A stretch of 64,000 nt of DNA from Actinacidiphila guanduensis (GTDB lineage Bacteria; Actinomycetota; Actinomycetes; Streptomycetales; Streptomycetaceae): assembly GCF_900103985.1 (NCBI RefSeq), contig NZ_FNIE01000003.1, positions 496,001 through 560,000 of the forward strand, given 5' to 3'. The translations under genes and the position numbers were made by a program. The notes beneath the pieces were generated by a model. The model saw only the letters and a program-made list of their open reading frames with translations. It made no database searches and was not told the DNA's origin. Positions 58,527 to 64,000 of the stretch are shown one piece after another. Positions within the stretch are counted from its first letter, which is position 1. Every line of letters starts with the position of its first letter.

Positions 58527-59933
58527 ATGGACGAGCAGACGCAGAGTGGTGGGGAGTACCGGGTCGAGCACGACTCGATGGGCGAGGTGCGGGTGCCGGC
58601 GGAGGCGCGCTGGGGGGCGCAGACGCAGCGGGCCGTGGAGAACTTCCCGATCTCCGGGCAGCGGATCGAGCGCGCGCACATCCAGGCGCTGGCCCGGATC
58701 AAGGCGGCCGCGGCCAAGGTGAACGCCGGGCTCGGCGTGCTGGACGCGGACGTCGCCGCCGCGATCGAGGCCGCCGCCGAGGAGGTGGCCGCCGGCGACT
58801 GGGACGCGCACTTCCCGATCGACGTCTTCCAGACCGGCTCGGGCACCTCGTCCAACATGAACACCAACGAGGTGATCGCGGCCCTGGCCACTGAGCGACT
58901 GGGCCGCCGGGTGCACCCCAACGACGACGTCAACGCCTCGCAGTCGAGCAACGACGTCTTCCCCTCCTCCATCCACATCGCGGCCACCGCGGCGGTCACC
59001 CGCGACCTGGTCCCCGCCCTCACCCGCCTGGCCGAGGCGCTGGAGGCGAAGTCCGCGGAGTTCGCCGAGGTGGTCAAGGCCGGCCGCACCCACCTGATGG
59101 ACGCCACCCCCGTCACCCTCGGCCAGGAGTTCGGCGGTTACGCGGCCCAGGTCCGCTACGGGATCGAGCGGCTGGCGGCGGTGCTGCCGCGGCTGGCCGA
59201 ACTGCCGCTGGGCGGCACCGCGGTGGGCACCGGCATCAACACCCCGCCCGGCTTCCCGGCGGCCGTGATCGCCGAGGTGGCCCGCACCACCGGGCTGCCG
59301 CTGACCGAGGCCCGCAACCACTTCGAGGCACAGGGCGCCCGGGACGCCATCGTGGAGACCTCGGGCCAGCTGCGGACGATCGCCGTCGGCCTGACGAAGA
59401 TCGCCAACGACCTGCGCTGGATGTCCTCGGGCCCGCGCACCGGCCTGGCCGAGATCAGCCTGCCCGACCTGCAGCCGGGCTCCTCGATCATGCCGGGCAA
59501 GGTCAACCCGGTGGTGCCCGAGGCGGTGCTGATGGTCTCCGCCCAGGTGATCGGCAACGACACGGCGATCACGGTGGCCGGCGCGGCGGGCAACTTCGAG
59601 CTGAACGTGATGCTGCCGGTGATCGCCCGCAACATCCTGGAGTCGGTGCGGCTGCTGGCGAACGTCTCCCGGCTGCTGGCCGACCGTACGGTCGAGGGCA
59701 TCACCGCCCACACCGAGCGGGCCCGCGAGTACGCCGAGTCCTCGCCCTCGGTGGTCACCCCGCTCAACCGCTACATCGGCTACGAGGAGGCGGCCAAGGT
59801 CGCCAAGAAGGCGCTCGCCGAGCGCAAGACGATCCGGCAGGTGGTGCTGGAGGAGGGGTACGTCGACCGCGGGCAGCTGTCCGAAACGCAGCTCGACGAG
59901 GCGCTGGACGTCCTGCGGATGACCCGTCCCTGA
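58527..59933 (+). CDS. fumC: Fumarate hydratase class II
   Basis: A 468-residue iron-independent fumarase of the aspartase/fumarase superfamily. [20 protein letters not shown] then [12 protein letters not shown] begins it; [34 protein letters not shown] and the signature [11 protein letters not shown] (catalytic Ser on the mobile loop) are present. The ATG at 58527 is preceded by AGGGGG. It overlaps in function with the adjacent class I enzyme, likely serving when iron is short or oxidant stress is high (known for other bacteria). Confidence 0.97.
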   Translation: MDEQTQSGGEYRVEHDSMGEVRVPAEARWGAQTQRAVENFPISGQRIERAHIQALARIKAAAAKVNAGLGVLDADVAAAIEAAAEEVAAGDWDAHFPIDVFQTGSGTSSNMNTNEVIAALATERLGRRVHPNDDVNASQSSNDVFPSSIHIAATAAVTRDLVPALTRLAEALEAKSAEFAEVVKAGRTHLMDATPVTLGQEFGGYAAQVRYGIERLAAVLPRLAELPLGGTAVGTGINTPPGFPAAVIAEVARTTGLPLTEARNHFEAQGARDAIVETSGQLRTIAVGLTKIANDLRWMSSGPRTGLAEISLPDLQPGSSIMPGKVNPVVPEAVLMVSAQVIGNDTAITVAGAAGNFELNVMLPVIARNILESVRLLANVSRLLADRTVEGITAHTERAREYAESSPSVVTPLNRYIGYEEAAKVAKKALAERKTIRQVVLEEGYVDRGQLSETQLDEALDVLRMTRP

Positions 59934-59944
59934 CGGAGCGTCCG

Positions 59945-59950
59945 TAAACT
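59945..59950 (+). promoter_or_regulatory. -10 box TAAACT of a leaderless promoter
   Basis: TAAACT, then CCGTCC, then the ATG of the DUF402 gene at 59957. It starts 11 bp after the fumC stop, so this gene has its own promoter. Confidence 0.6.
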
Positions 59951-59956
59951 CCGTCC

Positions 59957-60640
59957 ATGACAGCCGACCTCGACCCCACCCCGTCCGACCGGTCCCGTCC
60001 GCCCGCGCGCTACTGGGCCCCCGGCGAGCACGTGCTCTGGCGCTATCGCGGCAACGGCTCGGACGAGGTGCACATCTGCCGCCCGGTGACAGTGGTCCGC
60101 GACGACGCCGAACTGCTGGCGGTGTGGCTCGCCCCGGGCACCCCGTGCGTGCGGCCGGTGATGGCCGACGGCACGCCGGTGCACCGCGAGCCGCTGGCCA
60201 CCCGGTACGTCAAGCCGCGTACCCGGACGGTGGAGGAGTGGTTCGGTGGCGGCGTGCTCAAGCTCGCCCGACCGGGTGACCCGTGGTCGGTGTGGCTCTT
60301 CTGGGACCAGGGCTGGCAGTTCCGCAGCTGGTACGTGAACCTGGAGGAGCCGCTGCGGCGCTGGTCGGGCGGGGTCGACTCCGAGGACCACTTCCTCGAC
60401 ATCTCCGTGCACCCCGACCGCAGCTGGCAGTGGCGCGACGAGGACGAGTTCGCCCAGGCGCAGGCCGACGGGCTGATGCCGGCCGAGCTGGCCGCGCGGG
60501 TGCGCGAGGCCGGCCGGGCCGCGGTCGCCGTGCTGCGCCGCTGGGGCCCGCCGTTCCGCGACGGCTGGCAGGACTGGCGCCCGGACCCCTCCTGGACGGT
60601 GCCGGCGCTGCCCGCCGACTGGGACCGCCCGGCCCGCTGA
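59957..60640 (+). CDS. DUF402 domain protein
   Basis: A 227-residue protein with a beta-rich DUF402 fold: GEHVLWRYRGNGSDEVHICR, VRDDAELLAVWLAPGTPCVRP, WSVWLFWDQGWQFRSWYVNL, and the acidic metal-binding region VDSEDHFLDISVHPDRSWQW with DEDEFAQAQADG. Related proteins include the FomD-type nucleotide phosphohydrolases, so hydrolysis of a nucleotide or phosphonate conjugate is possible (inference). ATG at 59957 directly follows a -10 box by 6 nt; no ribosome site. A strong terminator lies 10 bp after the stop. Confidence 0.85.
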   Translation: MTADLDPTPSDRSRPPARYWAPGEHVLWRYRGNGSDEVHICRPVTVVRDDAELLAVWLAPGTPCVRPVMADGTPVHREPLATRYVKPRTRTVEEWFGGGVLKLARPGDPWSVWLFWDQGWQFRSWYVNLEEPLRRWSGGVDSEDHFLDISVHPDRSWQWRDEDEFAQAQADGLMPAELAARVREAGRAAVAVLRRWGPPFRDGWQDWRPDPSWTVPALPADWDRPAR

Positions 60641-60649
60641 GCCCGCGCG

Positions 60650-60680
60650 GGGACGGCCCCGCCGCTCGCGGGGCCGTCCC
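60650..60680 (+). terminator. Strong hairpin terminator after the DUF402 gene
   Basis: A perfect 12-bp stem, GGGACGGCCCCG (60650-60661) with CGGGGCCGTCCC (60669-60680), around a 7-nt loop, 10 bp after the stop codon. Confidence 0.85.
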
Positions 60681-60785
60681 GGCAGGCGGGCGGGACGCGC
60701 CGCGCGGCCCCTTGCCGCCGCGCGGGGCCGCAACCGTAGGATCGGCCCGGGAAGACTGCACAATTGCCTGGCACGGCCTAGAGTT

Positions 60786-60798
60786 TGACGCCACGTCA
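60786..60798. promoter_or_regulatory. Palindrome TGACG-CCA-CGTCA over a -35-like box
   Basis: A perfect 5-bp inverted repeat with a 3-bp spacer. Its left arm is part of TTGACG, and TACAAA follows 14 bp after that hexamer, so a bound protein would cover the promoter. The 14-bp spacer is shorter than the usual 16-18. Confidence 0.5.
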
Positions 60799-60969
60799 CG
60801 GGGGTACAAACGAGTGCCGCGTCCGGCATATGCCATGCCTGTGCCGGCCCGGTCCCCGTCCCCCCACGGCGCCATCGCGAGGCCCGGCACGGCACGTCAC
60901 GGTCCGGCAGGGCCGCGGCACACCCGTACCCCCACGATTCGCACAGCGCAGCCAGGGAGGCTTCGAGCA

Positions 60970-61659
60970 GTGGACAACGGCGGCCAGGAGTACGTCGAGG
61001 CACCCCCTGCCGGGGTCCCCGACCGGGACCGCAGCGGCCAGGCCGAGGCGTTCGACGCCATCGGCGACCGCTACGACGAGGCGTTCCCGCACAAGGAGGG
61101 CCAGATCGCGGCCGGCGGCTGGCTGACCGCGTCGCTGCCGCAGGGCGCGGCCGTGCTCGACCTCGGCTGCGGCACCGGCCTGCCCACCGCCCGCCGGCTG
61201 GTCGACGCCGGGCTCGACGTCACCGGGGTGGACCTGTCGGCCGGCATGCTGGAGCTCGCCCGGGCCAATGTGCCGGGCGCGGCCTTCCTCCAGGCCGATG
61301 TGCTCGACCTGGTCGAGGGCGGGCCGCTGCCGCTGGGCTCCTTCGACGCCGTGGCGGCCTTCTTCACCCTGCTGATGCTGCCCAGGGCCGAGATCCCGGC
61401 CGCGCTGGCCGCGGTGCGGGGCCTGCTCGTGCCCCACGGCCTGCTGGCGCTCGGCATGGTCGAGGCCGACGTGGACGACATGTCGATCCCCTTCCTCGGC
61501 CGCACCATCCGCGTCTCGGGCTACCTGCGCGACGAACTGCAGCACGTCGTCACCGACGCGGGCTTCGAGGTGATCAAGGAGGAGTCGTACGCGTACGCGC
61601 CGGCGAGCGCCGACGTGCCGCCGGAGGAGCAGATCTTCCTCTACTGCCGGCGCGTGTGA
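60970..61659 (+). CDS. Class I SAM-dependent methyltransferase
   Basis: A 229-residue methyltransferase. YDEAFPHKEGQIAAGGW leads into motif I VLDLGCGTGLPTARRL at about 61; the acidic residue of motif II is in VTGVDLSAGMLELA; motif IV is AVAAFFTLLMLPRAEIPAAL. The C-terminal part, IRVSGYLRDELQHVVTDAGF then EVIKEESYAYAPA, resembles ubiquinone/menaquinone-type and small-molecule methyltransferases. GTG at 60970 with GGAGG 9 nt upstream is the start; the frame is open further upstream without support. Substrate unknown. Confidence 0.88.
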   Translation: MDNGGQEYVEAPPAGVPDRDRSGQAEAFDAIGDRYDEAFPHKEGQIAAGGWLTASLPQGAAVLDLGCGTGLPTARRLVDAGLDVTGVDLSAGMLELARANVPGAAFLQADVLDLVEGGPLPLGSFDAVAAFFTLLMLPRAEIPAALAAVRGLLVPHGLLALGMVEADVDDMSIPFLGRTIRVSGYLRDELQHVVTDAGFEVIKEESYAYAPASADVPPEEQIFLYCRRV

Positions 61660-61878
61660 CCCCGGCCGCCCGCCGGCGGCGCCGGTTCCCGCCGGCACCG
61701 GTCCGACCGGCCCGGTCCCCCGGCTGAGGCGCCGAGCCCCGGCTTCCCGCTCCCCGGCAGAACGCAACAGACCTCACAGACCCTCGCAGACCCTCACCGA
61801 CCCCGACCCGACCCCCGCACAGGCCCGCGCCTCCCGCCGTACGCCGACGGCCGAGCACCGACGGATGGACCGACACGC

Positions 61879-64000
61879 GTGACCACGGACCCGCCCCGCC
61901 CGCCCCGAGAGCCCGCCGCGCCGCCCCCGCAGGACCCGCGCGGCGGCTTCGGCCTGCGCGCGCCCGGACCGGCGGAGCAGGAGCAGGCGGATCCCGCGGA
62001 GCCGGCCGGGGTGCCCGGCGCGCCCGCCGGCCCCGCCGTGCCCGAGCCCGACCACCACGACCGCGACACCCGGCCCGACGCCGCCCGCGGCCACGACGCG
62101 CACCCGGCGGAGAGCCCGGACGGCGCCGGATCGCCCCCCGCCACGGGCCGCCCCGGGACCGGGCCGGGCGCCGCCGGCCCGCGCGGGAGTGCCGCCGGGG
62201 CGTACAGTGCACGGCGGAGCGACGGCACCCCGGCGCCCGGCCGGGGACGAGCGCCCGGTGGGGCCAAGGAGGCGCCGCCGAGCCCGCAGCCGCCGCCGGA
62301 AGGGGCCTCCGGCGGACCGCTGGGCGAGGGCCAGCCACCGCCTCCGGCCCCGGGGCACGGAACGGGATGGATGCCGCGAGTGACGGAGGGGAGCGAGGCG
62401 TTGGGCGCGTATGTCAGCACGCCGCCACGGGGCACGCCGCTGGAGGCGGCCGGGCACCCCGGCGACGAGGACTCGGTGGGCATGCGCATCCCGATGCCCG
62501 TGCAGACGGGGCCCGAGGCCGACCGGCTGCGCTACGTGGGCGCGGCGACCCGCCGGATCGCCCGCGGCCTCGACCTGGACGAGATCCTGCTCGGCCTGTG
62601 CCGCTCGGCGGTGCCGGCCTTCGCCGACGCGATCCTGGTCTACCTGCGCGAGCCGCTGCCGGTCGGCGACGAGCGCCCCTCGGGCCCGCTGCGGCTGCGG
62701 CTGCGCCGGGCCGACGGCGGCCTGGACGGGCCCGGCGAGGACGAGGAGGTGCCGGTGGGCACCCTCCCGGCGCTGGAGACCCCGTACACCGGGGCGCCGG
62801 AGTCGATCGGGGTGCTCAGCGACGGGCCGCTGGCGGAGGTGCTGCGCGGGGTGCGGCCGGTCTTCGCCGAGTCGCCGCGGGCCGCCGACGCGCTCGCCGA
62901 ACTCCTGGGCTACCCCGAGAGCCCGCTGCCGACCGGGCGGCGCGCCCTGCTCGCGCCCCTGCGCGGCCGCCGCCGGGTGATCGGCGCCGCGGTGCTGCTG
63001 CGCCGCGCCGACCGCCCGGCCTTCGAGGCCGACGACCTGCTGGTGGCCGCGCAGTTGGCCACCCACACCGCGCTCGGCGTCGACAAGGCGGTGCTCTACG
63101 GCCGCGAGGCGTACATCGCCGACGCCCTGCAGCGCGAGATGCTCCCCGACTCGCTGCCGCAGCCCACCGGCGTCCAACTGGCCAGCCGCTACCTGCCGGC
63201 GGCGGAGTCCGCCCGGGTCGGCGGCGACTGGTACGACGCGATCCCGCTGCCCGGCAGCCGGGTGGCCCTGGTGGTCGGCGACGTGATGGGCCACTCCATG
63301 ACCTCGGCGGCGATCATGGGCCAGCTGCGCACGACCGTGCAGACCCTGGCCGGCCTGGACCTCGCTCCGCAGGAGGTGCTCTACCACCTGGACGAGCAGG
63401 CCCAGCGGCTCGGCCAGGACCGGATGGCAACGTGCGTGTACGCCGTCTACGACCCGATCGCGCACCGCCTGGTGGTGGCGAACGCCGGGCACCCGCCGCC
63501 GGTGCTGCTGCACGCGGACGGCCTGGCCGAGGTGCTGCGGGTGCCGCCGGGCGCCCCCATCGGCGTGGGCGGGGTGCCCTTCGAGGCGGTCGAGCTGCCC
63601 GCCCCGGCCGGGGCCACCCTGCTGCTCTACACCGACGGCCTGGTCGAGTCCCGCAGCCGGGACGTGTGGGGCGGCATCGAGCTGCTGCGCGAGCGGCTGC
63701 ACGACGCCGCGACCGTGGTCTCCCCGCCGCCGCTGGAGCCGCTGTGCGACGAGGTGCTGGAGATCCTCGGCCCCGGCGACCGCGACGACGACATCGCGCT
63801 GCTGGCGGCGCGGTTCGCCGGGATCGCGCCCAGCGACGTCGCCTACTGGTTCCTGGAGCCGCAGGCGCAAACGGCCGGGCGGGCCCGCCGCCTGGTCCGC
63901 CAGGCGCTGCGCCGCTGGGGCCTGGACGAGCAGGTGGACGCGGCCGAGCTGCTGGTCAGCGAGGTCGTCACCAACGCGGTGCGGTACGCCGAACGCCCGG
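61879..64000 (+). CDS. GAF-SpoIIE phosphatase with HATPase domain (3' end beyond the window)
   Basis: The visible 707 residues start with a Pro/Gly/Ala-rich disordered segment (about 1-180), then a GAF-like domain (about 215-410: LRYVGAATRRIARGLDLDEI then LLGLCRSAVPAFADAILVYL), a SpoIIE PP2C-type phosphatase (about 415-650: LQREMLPDSLPQ, VGGDWYDAIPLPGS, VVGDVMGHSMTSA, DDDIALLAARF) and the start of an anti-sigma-type HATPase domain (ELLVSEVVTNAVRYAE) cut by the window edge. GTG at 61879 is the first in-frame start after the methyltransferase stop; ATG at 62371, which omits the disordered part, is the alternative. It lacks the PAS domains of the two relatives at 22302-27711. Confidence 0.88.
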   Translation, partial: MTTDPPRPPREPAAPPPQDPRGGFGLRAPGPAEQEQADPAEPAGVPGAPAGPAVPEPDHHDRDTRPDAARGHDAHPAESPDGAGSPPATGRPGTGPGAAGPRGSAAGAYSARRSDGTPAPGRGRAPGGAKEAPPSPQPPPEGASGGPLGEGQPPPPAPGHGTGWMPRVTEGSEALGAYVSTPPRGTPLEAAGHPGDEDSVGMRIPMPVQTGPEADRLRYVGAATRRIARGLDLDEILLGLCRSAVPAFADAILVYLREPLPVGDERPSGPLRLRLRRADGGLDGPGEDEEVPVGTLPALETPYTGAPESIGVLSDGPLAEVLRGVRPVFAESPRAADALAELLGYPESPLPTGRRALLAPLRGRRRVIGAAVLLRRADRPAFEADDLLVAAQLATHTALGVDKAVLYGREAYIADALQREMLPDSLPQPTGVQLASRYLPAAESARVGGDWYDAIPLPGSRVALVVGDVMGHSMTSAAIMGQLRTTVQTLAGLDLAPQEVLYHLDEQAQRLGQDRMATCVYAVYDPIAHRLVVANAGHPPPVLLHADGLAEVLRVPPGAPIGVGGVPFEAVELPAPAGATLLLYTDGLVESRSRDVWGGIELLRERLHDAATVVSPPPLEPLCDEVLEILGPGDRDDDIALLAARFAGIAPSDVAYWFLEPQAQTAGRARRLVRQALRRWGLDEQVDAAELLVSEVVTNAVRYAERP

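Larger units (their letters stand above)
60641..60969. other. 329-bp intergenic region before the methyltransferase gene
   Basis: It begins with a strong terminator, then a lower-GC stretch (60755-60830) carrying TTGACG (60785-60790), TACAAA (60805-60810) and an overlapping palindrome. The 160-nt tract from there to the GTG at 60970 could be a 5' leader; it contains no recognisable riboswitch and no gene. Confidence 0.55.

Overview
The window is from the chromosome of a high-GC actinomycete, almost certainly Streptomyces or a close relative. The evidence is the very high third-position G+C, frequent GTG starts, strong GGAGG ribosome sites, a WhiB-family protein, polyphosphate glucokinase, several SpoIIE-type phosphatases with an attached ATPase domain, and lipoproteins of the oligopeptide-transporter type used in aerial development. 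From memory (not checked against a database), the gene set resembles the S. coelicolor stretch running from the bldK-type peptide transporters down to glpX, a wbl gene and the fumarases.

Layout. Bases 1-13579 hold peptide ABC transporters: the last two genes of one system (2-1648, plus strand), converging on two tandem five-gene operons on the minus strand (13579-7770 and 7498-1736). Both operons have the order lipoprotein, permease B, permease C, ATPase D, ATPase F, and look like copies of one another. Next come typA (14101-15969), an orphan peptide-binding lipoprotein bracketed by repeat blocks (16377-18173), a TPM-domain membrane protein with a PspA-like partner (18916-22253), two adjacent PAS/GAF/SpoIIE/HATPase phosphatases (22302-27711), a SPOR-like small protein and a GntR regulator.

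From 29239 to 37041 lie a septum-formation-like membrane protein, a divergent SDR/LysR pair with a LysR box, a ferritin-like protein, and an operon of aldolase, HAD phosphatase, DhaL and DhaK. Bases 37260-41058 form a plant-cell-wall-degradation locus. A CE1-type esterase and a GH10 xylanase are transcribed divergently, each ends in an identical CBM2 module, and these ends form a 640-bp inverted repeat. The shared promoter region carries several GAAA/TTTC palindromes. Bases 41159-44530 look like an accessory patch: a double Lrp-type regulator, a VOC protein, a monooxygenase-like protein, an unknown protein and a DUF6000 protein.

From 44561 the window returns to core genes: ychF, a DUF6542 membrane protein, ppgK, ispH, xseA, a large two-halved glycosyltransferase, xseB, DUF4245, glpX, a WhiB-family gene, DUF1707, class I fumarase, fumC, DUF402, a methyltransferase and a third SpoIIE phosphatase that runs off the right end.

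The most notable points are the inverted CBM2 repeat with only synonymous differences, the glycosyltransferase whose second half is a degenerate copy of its first, the shared palindromes of the xylanase/esterase locus, and a set of about nine genes whose start codon lies exactly 6-7 nt after a TANNNT box, which predicts leaderless mRNAs. No rRNA, tRNA, CRISPR array, transposase or integrase was seen.
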